The notes beneath the pieces are model-generated. The model made no database searches, was not told the origin of the DNA, and saw nothing but the letters and a program-made list of their open reading frames with translations. Positions 53,938 to 64,000 of a stretch of 64,000 bases of DNA are shown here, piece by piece. Source of the stretch: Chelonoidis abingdonii (taxonomy: Eukaryota > Chordata > Testudines > Testudinidae); the NCBI RefSeq assembly GCF_003597395.2, contig NC_133774.1:35808759-35872758 (forward strand), read 5' to 3'. Each line of letters starts with the position of its first letter. The first letter of the stretch is position 1. A program made the position numbers and the translations under genes.

Positions 53938-54476
53938 AAGGGTACAGCTACACTGCACGCTTCTCTCAGTGGCACGTAGTGTACATATTTGTGTAGCCTC
54001 TCTAGCATGGGTATAAACAGTGGGTATACCATGAAGTACAGCTTAGGCAAATAAAAACATGAGTGAAGGGTACAGGCATACATATCCATAGCTGTGTAGT
54101 GTCTGACTGCCTCCTTGCTGCTGGAATCTTTTCCCACTGCAGGAAAAGACTCCAAAAGAGGAAAAAGGTGCTTGCAGAAGGAAAGGCTCTGCCAGTTCTC
54201 CGCGACTATGAGCCCTTTCCCATTGCAAGGAAAGATGCCACGCCTCAGTGAAATGCTCCAGCAGTGGGGAGCTGCTGGTCCTTTCCCCACTGCTGCCCCT
54301 CTGCCAGACCCTTTCTCTGACTCATGTAGCTACCCAGCGCAGTGCGGATGCAGCCTTGCAGCATGTTGCTACACACTGCCACCGGTGGTATGTAGTGAAG
54401 ACGTAGCCAGACTGGGAGTCCATTTACTTACTGCAAATCAAATCCCCGTCTAACACACTGTGTGGGTACAGCCCTT
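53938..54476. mobile_element. Possible MITE with short inverted ends
   Basis: AAGGGTACAGCTACACTGC at the left resembles, inverted, CTAAGGGCTGTACCCACAC at the right. CTACACT-type ends occur in the Harbinger-like MITEs of this window. The match is imperfect and no target duplication is clear. The interior contains repeated CTTTTCCCACTGC and GCTGCTGG words. Confidence 0.4.
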
Positions 54477-54479
54477 AGA

Positions 54480-55870
54480 ATATAAATAGCCATATACACA
54501 CACATTATATAGGTATATTTTATGTATCTATACAATGTTCACTTTAAAAGTTTCTTCTGTTTTGAAAGATTCAGCTAGTTTCAGAGAGATCCTCCAATGT
54601 TAAAATGGGGAATAGCAGTAGAACCAATAGTACTGTTCAAACCAACAGGATTTCTTTAAGTGCACCCACTCTACATAGGCAGAGAGGATATTTTTATGCT
54701 ATATTTGTGGAGGCTGCATTTTATACATTGCTTTCTTGTGGGTTTCCAGTTACCTTTTCTTATTTCTTTTTAACCCTCCTAGTTATTATTTTTATTTGGT
54801 TCCCACTTTGGGTAAGGAGGTTACAGTTTATATTACAAGCCTGGGTGCTCAGTTAGCATAGTGACTGCAGGGTGACCAAAATCCTAAGAAATAACTGAAA
54901 TTTCTGGAACGGTTGCCTGTGCTCGGAAGAGATGGCTTTATTGTTTGCAAAATAACTGATTTAAAGGCTTTGCCAGTTATGGATTAAGGTCAGGTCCCTG
55001 GTGCACTAAAATCACCTCTGCAGGGGGCTCCTGACTATCCTTAGAACACTAATCTGTGTCACTGGCTACTCCCACAGTGAGGTGCTGAATTTCCTCTTCA
55101 GCCATAGGGGGAGAAAATAAACACACTCTATGCATTTTTTCATTGGAATCCACCCGTTAAAGAGAATGGAAAGACTCCCATTAACTCTGATGTATGTTCA
55201 TTTAGGCCCTATATAAGATGTGTAGAGTGAGGATTCTTTCCTTCTTCAACATTTAGTGCATTTAGAATATAGCTGTCCATTTCCACATGAATCATTATAT
55301 AACTGTAATAGCATCTTTAGATTTCATTACATACGCACACACACATCCCTACCATTACCTGGAGCTGTATTTTTCCTTTTCCTAATCGCTGCAATAAACT
55401 CCTACATACTGTACTAACATTTTTCTTTAACATAACAGTATATTCCATCCAGACACTTTATAGTTCAGTTATCCTCAGTAAACTTCCTTTTATCCCCACA
55501 AAACTCATTGTTTTATCACTACTGATCTGTTGGAATTCTTTTGCTAAAACATCTGCTTTTCCTAATTTGGATACCTGAATTTCATTGATTACAATAAGAC
55601 TAGGTATACATTTACTTTTACTTCAAATTCCAGTCATTCTTTGAATTTACTTATATATGTTTCTGAAAGCTTTGAATCTTTGTTCCATTTCCCACAGAAA
55701 TTTCTCCCAACTTTCTTTGTCTTTCTAATAATCCTTTATGCCACCGTCTTGCATCTTTTATAATTCATTTAGTCTTTACTATTCACTGTGTGTTTTGCTT
55801 GCATGAATGCCTTATTTCTTTTCTCAACTGCTAATTTGCAAGCCTCTACCCACCAAGGAAATAGATTTCT
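54480..55870. other. No recognised feature
   Basis: AT-rich. The open frame 54605-54856 has a hydrophobic stretch (SYFFLTLLVIIFIWFPLW) but no start context, homologue or splice site that I recognise, so it is not called. Confidence 0.4.
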
Positions 55871-55875
55871 AAGAA

Positions 55876-56426
55876 GGCTTTGTCTACACTAGCTAAAAAC
55901 ACCACCCTGTATGACAAAAGTTTTAGCAGCAAAAAGCTCCAGTGTGGACAGTGCTTTGCAGGGGCAGCTCTAGGTATTTTGCCTCCCCAAGCACGGCAGG
56001 CAGGCTGCCTTTGGCAGCTTACCCATGGAAGATCCCTGGTCCCACGGATTTACACCTGCGGGAGGTCCGCCAAAGTGGCACACCTGCGGGAGGTCCGCCA
56101 AAGCCATGGGACCAGTGGACCCTCTGCAGGCATGCCGCCGAAGGCGACCTGCGTTCCACCCTCACGGCAACAGGCAGAGCGCCCCCCATGGCTTGCTGCC
56201 CCAGCCACACGCTTGGCGTGCTGGTGCCTGGAGCTGCCCCTGGTGCTTTGTCGGCAGAAGCCACACTTCCAGCAATGAAGCTACACCACTCATTGGAGGT
56301 GGTTTTATTTCGTCACCGGAAGAGCTCTCTCCCGGCAATAAAGAGTGGCCACATAGAACACCTTAAACAGTGTGGCTGCAGCTGCACCACTGCGCCATTG
56401 TAAGGTGCACAGTGTAGACATAGTCG
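55876..56426. mobile_element. MITE with GTCTACACT ends, split by a hAT MITE
   Basis: GGCTTTGTCTACACTAG at the left and, inverted from the right, GACTATGTCTACACTG form the ends. The inner sequence (AAAAGCTCCAGTGTGGACA on the left, TGGCTGCAGCTGCACCACTG on the right) is interrupted at 55959-56242. Without the insert the element is about 260 bp. GTCTACACT ends suggest a Harbinger-type family. Confidence 0.6.
55959..56242. mobile_element. hAT MITE, type B, perfect 8-bp target duplication
   Basis: It starts CAGGGGCAGCTC and ends GAGCTGCCCCTG, with GTGCTTTG on both sides (55951-55958 and 56243-56250). The interior has a tandem copy of CACCTGCGGGAGGTCCGCC (about 56053 and 56083). It is 284 bp, the same family as 9496-9737. 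Inserted into the surrounding MITE, so it is the younger of the two. Confidence 0.9.
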
Positions 56427-57135
56427 GGGCAATTTGATGTTTTATAGATGGCCAGGTCAGTTGCTGCTATTATTCATTTTATGTTGTTGTGATGCTCTGT
56501 ACCTCAAAGTAGCACTCTGGAACCCCCATATTCACCACTGTCATATAATTTCAGTCACAGAATTTAAAAATAATAAATTTTTTGATTTCCACTATTTAAA
56601 TCTGAAATTTCATTGTACTATAATTGTAGGGACCCTGATCTAAAAAGGAGTTGTGGGGGTGGGGTGCAGGGCTTGCAAGGTTATTGTGTGTGTGTGCGGG
56701 CGGGAGTTTGAGGTACTGCTACCCTTACTTCTGTGCTTCTGCAGAGAGTGGTGCTGCTGGGAGCCTAGCTCTGAAGGCAGAGCTGCCGCCAGCAGTAGTG
56801 CAGAAGTAAGGATGGCGTGGTAAAGCACTGCCACCCTTACTCCCGCGTTCAGTCAGCAGCTGCCACTCTCCAGTTGCCCAGCTTTGAAGGTGGCACAGAA
56901 GTATGGGTGACAATGCTGTGACCCCCCTAAAACAATCTTGTGACCTCCCCTGCAACTCCCTTTCAGGCCAGCCCAGGGCTCCTGCAGGCAAGGGGGGAGC
57001 GCTGCGGGCAGGGAGGGCTTGTGGCTCTAGCTGCGGGGCACAGGAGAGGATCTTGGGGCTCCGGCCGCAGGGAGGTCGCAGGCGGAATAGGTGGAGCTGG
57101 GGGCTAGCCTCCCCAAAGAGAGGCTCCACCCACTA
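56427..57135. repeat. GC-rich unclassified repeat block (from about 56645)
   Basis: 56427-56640 is AT-rich with nothing recognised. From about 56645 the sequence turns GC-rich, with two related CTACCCTTACTTC / CCACCCTTACTCC units and CCCCCCTAAAACAATCTTGT, probably a DNA transposon derivative. Open frames on both strands here reflect composition. Confidence 0.4.
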
Positions 57136-57139
57136 CCCA

Positions 57140-57370
57140 TGCCCTGCATACCTTGCCAGCATTCTCAGAGCACTCCTACAGTCTCAGGTCTGTAGGAGTG
57201 CTCTGAGTATGCAACTAACACTAGCCTGGCAGCTAGGGCATTCATCTTTGATGTGAGATTCTCAGGTCTGAAACCCAAATCTGCCTAATTTGGACCAGGG
57301 ACATGAAGTCAGATCTCCTCATCCCAGGTAAGTGCTCTAACCACTGAACTATTGGCTAGAACGGGGCAAG
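57140..57370 (-). repeat. tRNA-derived SINE-like repeat
   Basis: On the minus strand ATAGTTCAGTGGTTAGAGCA is a good tRNA-like A box. It is followed about 40 bp on by TCATGTCCCTGGTCC in place of a clear B box. The downstream part contains the perfect hairpin at 57164-57207. The family is not identified. Confidence 0.45.
57164..57207. repeat. Perfect 18-bp hairpin
   Basis: CTCAGAGCACTCCTACAG (57164-57181) is followed after the 8-nt loop TCTCAGGT by its exact inverse CTGTAGGAGTGCTCTGAG (57190-57207). Confidence 0.95.
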
Positions 57371-57609
57371 AAAGGGGTGATCTGGCTTTGACAACTAACT
57401 CCAGGAGAGAGTCTCTGGATGAGAATCTTGACCATCGGGAAGCACCTCCCTCTAGCCTGGTAGTCAAGCACCTACAGCCTGATCGCTGGGAGTTAGGAAC
57501 CTAAGTACCTTTGGGGATCTGGGCCTAAGCATTGTCCCTTTCCTCTGCATTTCACCCTGGCTAGCTTAAGTGGCTCCCTGCTCAGCTTGCTGACTTCTAA
57601 GAATTCCTT

Positions 57610-57775
57610 CCTGAGGGTATGTCTATACTACCCGCTGGACCAGCGGGCAGCAATCGATCCAGTGGAGGTCGATTTATCGCATCTAGTCTAGACACGATAA
57701 ATCGACCCCTGTGCGCTCTCCCATCGACTCCAGTACTCCACCGGAGCGAGTCATGCAGGTGGAGTCGATGTGGTT
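57610..57775. mobile_element. Truncated Harbinger-type MITE
   Basis: The left end GGGTATGTCTATACTACCCG is present. An inner hairpin, GGTCGATTTATCG / CGATAAATCGACC (57667-57707), is nearly perfect. CTCCACCGGAGCGAGT follows. The right end with a matching GTCTACACT motif is missing, so the copy is truncated near 57775. Confidence 0.6.
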
Positions 57776-57779
57776 AGCT

Positions 57780-58360
57780 CTAAACATGTATATCATTTTA
57801 ACTGTGGTTGCAATACCATAACACACAGTGATAAAGCTGATTTAAATGTGGTTAAAAGCACAGACTCTCTCAGTGAAGTCAGTTTCAGCATGCTTTCATG
57901 AGTCAAAGAAATCAGCAGTTAAATATATATCTACTCTGCCTTGTAAATTTACTTCTCACCTGACAAGTATCTCTCTTTGAAAATCTGTTTTTCCCTCCAT
58001 CACACTACATGCTGTTAGTTGTTTTGTTTTTTTTTTCCTGTTTTTTATAGTTTCTGTTGCAGGTTTTCCTGTTAACGATCATAACATTTGCTTCCTAACG
58101 ACCCCGAGATGAGTTCCTGAAGAAGTGATTTCCCATCCTGTCACCTGGCACTTTCTACAGCTTTGATATCTTCTTTGGACTTGGGTAGTGGCAGAGGTGC
58201 AATATACTGGTTTCAGTCTGCGCTACAATTCAACTGGAAAAAAAAAGAAAAAGTGCACAGTGATACAGAGAGGAAGGAAAACATAGTCACTCATTTTTAA
58301 CTGCCATTTAGACTCTTTAAAAATGTTTTCCCTTCCAATAATTAATACTTTTCAAATTCC
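57780..58360. other. No recognised feature
   Basis: AT-rich sequence with a T-run at 58027-58037. No exon found. Confidence 0.4.
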
Positions 58361-58368
58361 TTAAGGAT

Positions 58369-58472
58369 AGATTCTGACCTTAATTTCACCAATAAAAATC
58401 CAGAGGAATTCCACTACAGTCAACATAGTTACTCCAGATCTACAGCAGTGTAAATGAGTTCAGAATCTGGTC
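58369..58472. repeat. Fold-back repeat
   Basis: AGATTCTGACCTTAATTTCA and AAATGAGTTCAGAATCTGGTC are inverted, with inner arms CCAGAGGAATTCCACT / AGTTACTCCAGA around ACAGTCAACAT. Confidence 0.7.
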
Positions 58473-58479
58473 TTTGGTC

Positions 58480-60829
58480 TAGGAATAGATAAATTTAAAA
58501 ACTCGTAATGATGATGCAATGTGCCTAGTAAACACTTGTGAAAAGGAAGAGCCCAGAATGATCAGATGCTACAAAAGAGATGTATATAGGGAAAAATCAG
58601 TTCCTAGACTCTCCATAATGACAAATATTTCCTAGGGCAGTAGTGGACTGCTGATCAGGGTTCTGAAATCAGGAAAATTCAAAAGGATTTGAATATTCAA
58701 ATTTCACAAGTTTTCTGTTGTTATCTGACAGTCTCACTCTTCATCACATACCTGCATGAGCCTATCAGACTTCCAAATGGAAAAGTAATGAAAACACTGA
58801 CATAACCTCAGTAAGATTGTTGGTAGTGAAAACTGGAGGATTTGACAGTGCTGCCAAAAGGAAATTCAGTGTTCCAAACACAATTACCATCCCATGATCT
58901 CATTTGAACAAGGATTTACGTATTTTGTGGTGGGTTGAAAGAATGAACTCTCAGTTAAACTGCTCTGGCAGGTTGGTAGCTTCAAATGGACAGTCCAATA
59001 AACCAAATGTATATGCCATAAAGTGTGGCTGCTTCATGTGGAAATTTCCAACCCCACAATATTTGTGTGTTGGAAATACCCCAACTTAATCATAATATGC
59101 CTCTACAGTGAGAACAATAGATGTGAGCCTTTTAGGGAGGCTTCAGTTATAGTGGTATCCTTGCTGCTATATAAAATAAAGAGGCAGGATGCTAATCGTG
59201 TCCCAGTAACTGCAGAACACAGAGTTTTGTCAATAACATCCCACCCAAGAATTCTTTTCTTTTGATCCATTTTGTAATACTACTCCAGCTGTACAAATAA
59301 CTTTAGTTCATTCCTCCTCAAGCTGATGATGGTCACTCTCAAAGACTGTTAAAATGCCTCCCTTCAAAAAAAAACAAACCTCAGGCTTGTTTAGAGCATA
59401 GTGTATCACCAGTTGAGTTTGGCAGCTGACAGCTCCAGGTCACAAGCTGGGAATAGTACTTTTCCAGCAGCAAGCACCTGGTCTGTGGCTTTCTTTTCAT
59501 GGTTTCTAACTTGCATGTGTTGCCATCAATCAACCAGTCTCTGAAATCATTGCGCAATTGTTTTCCTTTTGAGTTGATGACCGGTGCTGGTCACTACTCT
59601 ACTTTGAGTCTCCTCAGAGGGTCACTGCCATATTACTGTGTTCATAACATTTGAGGGTTAAATATTCTCAAATGCTATCCGGCTATTTTTTTCCTATAAC
59701 TCTACACAATTATTTCAGAGGCCTAGAATTCCCTTCATGTGCTCTCATTTATTTTAAACATGCTTTTTAGTCGTTTACAAAAAACACTTCCTGGTGATCA
59801 CAAGGGAGATATTAGGCTTAGTCTAATTAGGAGGCCATCTTTCCCAGGGACACTGGCTTAGCCCTAGAATCACCAGTCCAGCTCTGAACAACTTTGCATC
59901 TACAGAGTTCCTGCCTACAGATTCTTCTCTCACCCAAAAAAGATATCTTTATTTTTGCTCAGTCCTCTGTGATGAATGTCTCAAATACGGTCAGATTCAT
60001 CTACACACAATGCCTCAGCTTTTCCTTTCAGGCAAACTATAAAATGACTAAGCAATAGCAAGGATTTTGAAAGGTTGCTGAGTTGAGTAAACTAAATGGA
60101 GCTATAGAGCAGAGAACAGGGCATCAAATCCCATCACTATTGATGGTGCCGTGTTCCTGTCATGAATAGAACCAGATATGGAGTGTTCCATGACATTGCT
60201 AAGCTTTCAGAATGTTTTCTTTCATTCAGGTGGATCGCCAAAATGATCATCTGCAAAATTCTCATTTTAACAGTATACCAGTAATTAGCAGAATACTTTG
60301 AGAAGCATTATGTCATTATCCTTGGAAGAACACTTAAATTGAGGATTGGAAAAGTAGCATATTACCTTAAATAGCTGCTGCTCTTTTTCAGCTGTGGATG
60401 CTTGATGGGCTCCAAGAACAATTTTAACTTCTGACTTTCTTAATCTGTATCTCAAACAAAATCCAGTAAGAGAAAGTCACTACTAGAATGAGTAACAACC
60501 CTCAGGAAATGGAGAGCCGTGTCACATTTTCATCATAATCTCCTTTTCAGAAGGCAGGATTTTAAAAGTTAATGTACCTTTAAATGTATCCCTCGTATAA
60601 TAAAGAAATACATCTATTTTATGCAAAATGATTGATACTTAGATACACTTGAAGTTTATTGAGTAGATTCTTATCTGCTTTTCCATGTGAAATGGACATA
60701 TATAAATAGTCCTTTATATGAAAATACGACATACTTGAATATTATGTCATTTTTATATATGTTAGGTGTGTGTTGGACAGCAACATGAGAAAAGGGCTAT
60801 TTACATATTCATTCATATATTAATAAATA
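58480..60829. other. No recognised gene or repeat
   Basis: AT-rich sequence. I looked for further granzyme exons (GWG, LTAAHC, GDSGGP codon runs) on both strands and found none. Open frames at 58904-59089 and 59023-59265 show no motif. Confidence 0.4.
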
Positions 60830-61090
60830 TATAGAAACATAGGAATTGCCATACTGGATCAGACTAGTAGTCCATTTAATCCAGTATACAGTCTCCAACA
60901 GCGGCTAGCACCAAATTTTGCAGAAGAAGCAGCAGCAAAAGGAAATATTCATTAGACAGTAATGGAATAAGCTTCCCACAGGGAAAGTTTCTTACTAGAC
61001 CCCATTAGTAACAGTCTGGATTGCACCCTGAAGTGTAGGAGTTTATATTCCTTCCAATACTCACTCTCTCCATATACATACACTGTAGTG
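60830..61090 (-). mobile_element. CR1-type 3' end
   Basis: GAAACATAGGAATTGCCATA, CTGGATCAGACTAGTAGTCC, ATTTAATCCAGTATACAG and CAACAGCGGCTAGCACC match the layout of the reversed CR1-type end at 37851, in a more diverged subfamily. Confidence 0.7.
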
Positions 61091-62500
61091 GAAATTTTAT
61101 ATATAAGGACAGGGTTACAAATTGCACATATTTTTGTTCCAAGTAGCAGGTTAGATTGTTAGGTCTATGCTATCTGAGGCTCACCCTGTTTGCATGGACT
61201 ACTTTGCCCCTTGGAGTAAGATCCTTAATAAGCATAATGGTATTATTAATTTTTACATGAAAACTTATTTTCCTATTTTGGGTCACCCACATTTTTCACT
61301 ACTGTGATCCAACTCTGTGAAATTAAACTTTGATAGCTGACATTCAGGTAACTATACATTTAGAGTCTGGTCCTTACTCAGGCAAAATTTCCACTGACTT
61401 TCACTGGAAGGATTGCCTGTGTAAGGACTGCTGGATCTGTCTTTCAGGAATTGATATAAGGCCCACTGAAGTCAATGGGAATCTTTCTGTTATCCTCACT
61501 TTGGATCAGATCTGAGACCCCAGTTCCGCAAAGTTCTTAAATGTGCCTAATTTTAAGCACCTGAGTAGTCTCATTGAAATCATAAGGACTACACACGTTT
61601 AAAGTTAACAGATGATTAAGTACCTTGCCAAACTGGGGCCTGGGAACCTGATATTGCATTATTGAAGTCAATAGGTCTTTGCCATCAGTTTCAATGTGTT
61701 CAGAATCAGGCCCTTAATGAGGGGAATGAAGAAAGACAGGAGCTCTCCAGCTTCAATGTATGTCTATATGACTATTGTAGAGGGGAGAGGGAGTGATTTG
61801 CAAAAAGCTCAAAGGGGAATTATGTGCCTAATTCTCATTGACAACCAGGAGAACCTGGACACCTAGATGAGCTTTCTGCCTTTAAAAATCTCCCCAAGAG
61901 TTCTGAGCCAGTAAATCATAGCCAGAAACATATTCATTAATGTTCTTCTTTGTATGTTGTCCCCTCTACACTTAATTCAACCCTATAAAAACAACTTGCC
62001 AATAAATATTTTGTTGGGTTTCTGTGTTTTACCTCCAGACCCCCAACCTCAATATATACAGGATATTTTATTTATGGCAAAGTGAAGACTGTGTAGAGCC
62101 AAAAAAAGAGGCACTCTCTTTGTTCCAGCGACAACTCTTCACTAAGGAACAATTATTTTATTTTCATTAACACTTGTGGAAGTTGCCGGCTAGACAGCAC
62201 TAGAACCTGAATTCTCTATTGATCTATCAAACAGTCACAGCTCAAGTGGTAGTGATGCAAGTTTCATCACACAATTCCATACAGTTCTTGCTGCTACCCT
62301 ATCCCTGTGCTGTCTTATTTTCTTCTTTGTTCTTCTCTTACCAAAAATAAATACTACCCGAACTTTGATCTGGAAGTTGCAGAATTGTTATATGTCCATT
62401 CAGTCCTAAGTGTATCTGCTACAAGATACCTATTAGTGCTATTTGTGCTGGTGTTTTTTGTGACATGAAGCCATCCATTTTCAGTAAAAATTAGACTGAC
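61091..62500. other. No gene; fold-back remnants at 61340-61690
   Basis: TCTGGTCCTTACTCAGGCAA is mirrored by TTGCCTGTGTAAGGACTGCT (61357-61434), with GACTTTCACTGG in the middle. A second half-unit AAGCACCTGAGTAGTCTC follows near 61555. The remainder is AT-rich and unassigned. Confidence 0.5.
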
Positions 62501-63300
62501 TATCACAGAGTTCTCTTCTCAACACTGGCACCCTTCCTTGTGGCTCATCTAATGGTTAGCTCACCACAGAGCCGCTGTCCCCTCCTTCAGTCACTCGCCC
62601 TGTTGTTTCTCTCTGGAATCAGGTTACTCCCTCTTCATCACTCAGAGTGCTCCCTTGTCACGGCTTGGCTCTCTGGCCAGGTCACTATAGATCTTCCCTT
62701 TCAGGGTATCAAAATCCCACTAGGTGATCTGTCTCAGGCAATCTTCCATTCCACTGCCTACACTGTGCCACTTCCCCAGTGGCTGATGGGTGGATCTGGG
62801 TTCCCCTACTACTGTAGTTTCTCCAGTCCAGGGACCCTACAACCAATGGCCAAGATTTGCACTGTCCCAAATCTTGCTGCAGTTTCCCTAGGCTGCTTCC
62901 TACTTTGCATCTATCAGGCTCCATCTCCATCTTCCTCTGGGTACCCCCTTCCCTCAGAGCCAGGATCACAGGACCTCAATGCTTCCCCTGACTTCCTTCT
63001 TTCCCACTCCAAGCCCAGAAAATGACTGCAGGCCTTCTCTGCTAGAGCCCTTTGTTAGGGGCTAGTTTCTGGTTTTATAGCAGCTTCGTCTGCCTCTTGC
63101 CCAGTTGTGCTTCATCATCCACTAGAAGCTTATCAGCCCTAACTCCACCCCAGTTGCAGCTTGTCACAGTGTTAATTGGTCCTTTCTCTCTACTCAGGCT
63201 TTGTGTGCGGTTAGGCACACCATCCCCCCACCACTCATCTTTTCACATAGATCAATGGACAGCTGTCATATCGGAACTGCTTTCAATGACTACTGACTGA
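62501..63300. repeat. Unclassified GC-richer block, possibly LTR- or transposon-derived
   Basis: The pyrimidine-rich, GC-richer sequence carries long open frames on both strands (62540-63025 plus, 62709-62969 minus) with no recognisable protein. Sharp composition borders suggest an inserted repeat, but I see no terminal repeats or target duplication. Confidence 0.3.
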
Positions 63301-63855
63301 GGACAGATCTGATGTGGTAATCTATAGGTGAAAGGCTCCAGATCCTTTAGCAAATCCCTAAACAATCTAATCCCCTATGCAGCATATTTTTTTAAACTGT
63401 CTGAAAATAAACATGCTGTATGTGAATATTTCCTACAGTAGTTACAAAACTCCAAGCCAGATGCATTCAGCAAGAAAAATGGAGAGATCTTCTTCTGCTT
63501 TAGCAGGAGTGAAGGAGCTATGTTCCCCTTCAATTTATTCCTTAAGTGAGTAGGGAAGGCACAGCACAGGGAAGCTTGTATAGCAGCTGTTCAGGCTTTA
63601 TCTGAGGAGGATTCCAGCCTACAGGGTAGTCAGATTGTGAGGATCAACACTAAAATTACTTAAAATTATTTTTATTATTAAATTTACTATACAAGTAGAA
63701 AAATAAATAAAGGAGCTTCCTCCCCAACCCAAAACAGTAACTGAACCAAGAGAAAAAGATGGAAATTTCAATCTCTGCCACAGACAATAGATGCCTCCCC
63801 TACTTTGAGTGAGTTGTTCTAACTAATTAGGCACCTATTCTATTCTATTCCCCAC
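63301..63855. other. No recognised feature
   Basis: AT-rich sequence up to the MIR at the window end. Confidence 0.4.
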
Positions 63856-63859
63856 TCTG

Positions 63860-64000
63860 CAGACCTATGAAGCAGTCTTGGTGAAGGATGCTAAAGTACA
63901 GGACTAATAGTCCAGACATCTGTGTCTTAGTTCCAGCTCTTCTATTCATTCTTTAACTTCCCTGTCACCTAAGTTTCCCTGTCTGGAAAATGGGGATAAT
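63860..64000 (+). repeat. MIR-type SINE, cut by window end
   Basis: GCAGTCTTGGTGAAGGATGC, CTGTGTCTTAGTTCCAGCTC, CCTGTCACCTAAGTTTCCCT and TGGAAAATGGGGATAAT follow the MIR order; the 3' part lies beyond the window. Confidence 0.8.

Noticed and set aside
54605..54856. Open frame with a hydrophobic segment resembling a membrane protein
   Set aside because: AT-rich DNA often gives such Phe/Leu/Ile stretches. No homologue, promoter or exon structure is visible.
62540..63025. 161-codon open frame on the plus strand
   Set aside because: It is rich in Ser, Pro and Leu from pyrimidine-rich DNA, has an open frame on the opposite strand, no recognisable domain and no splice sites. Treated as part of an unclassified repeat.
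1..64000. CRISPR arrays, bacterial operons, tRNA or rRNA genes
   Set aside because: No evenly spaced direct repeats, no ribosome-binding-site-driven gene strings and no intact cloverleaf were seen. tRNA-like boxes found belong to SINEs.

Overview
The window is vertebrate nuclear DNA: AT-rich, gene-poor and dominated by transposon relics. The repeat set (CR1 LINEs, MIR-type SINEs, many hAT and Harbinger MITEs, Penelope-like elements and short fold-back repeats) points to a non-avian reptile, most likely a turtle, possibly a crocodilian. I cannot name the species.

One intact gene is visible: ESM1 (endocan), on the minus strand with three coding exons between 27920 and 35473. Splice sites, phases and an 18-cysteine 185-residue product are all consistent. 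About 11.5 kb past its start codon, on the plus strand (46933-49150), three exons of a granzyme K-like serine protease survive as a pseudogene. The intron positions are kept, but the catalytic Asp and Ser codons, the Cys191-Cys220 pair and the reading frame are lost. ESM1 next to GZMK is the order known from human chromosome 5, so this is probably a granzyme of the conserved cluster that died in place.

1-20550: a Penelope-like end, a 3 kb degenerate CR1 LINE, a TA-target MITE, several hAT MITEs with 8-bp target duplications, MIR SINEs and fold-back repeats. 20559-24122: a 3.6 kb PIF/Harbinger transposon with decayed Myb/SANT and HARBI1-like transposase genes facing each other. 26300-35500: ESM1, with L1, LTR and MIR relics in intron 1. 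36854-40450: a 3.6 kb autonomous-type hAT element with a broken transposase, split by a CR1 fragment and a second hAT MITE. 42384-43549: a solo LTR with a perfect 5-bp target duplication. 46933-49150: the granzyme pseudogene, with a hAT MITE in its last intron. 50200-51240: a Penelope-like element with a GIY-YIG-like remnant. 52000-64000: nested MITEs, a perfect 18-bp hairpin, a CR1 end, MIR and unclassified sequence.

The most unusual signal is a hammerhead-ribozyme-like core in the Penelope-like ends. Copies of different subfamilies keep a CTGANGA-A-stem-GAAA-GC pattern, with compensating changes in the stem.
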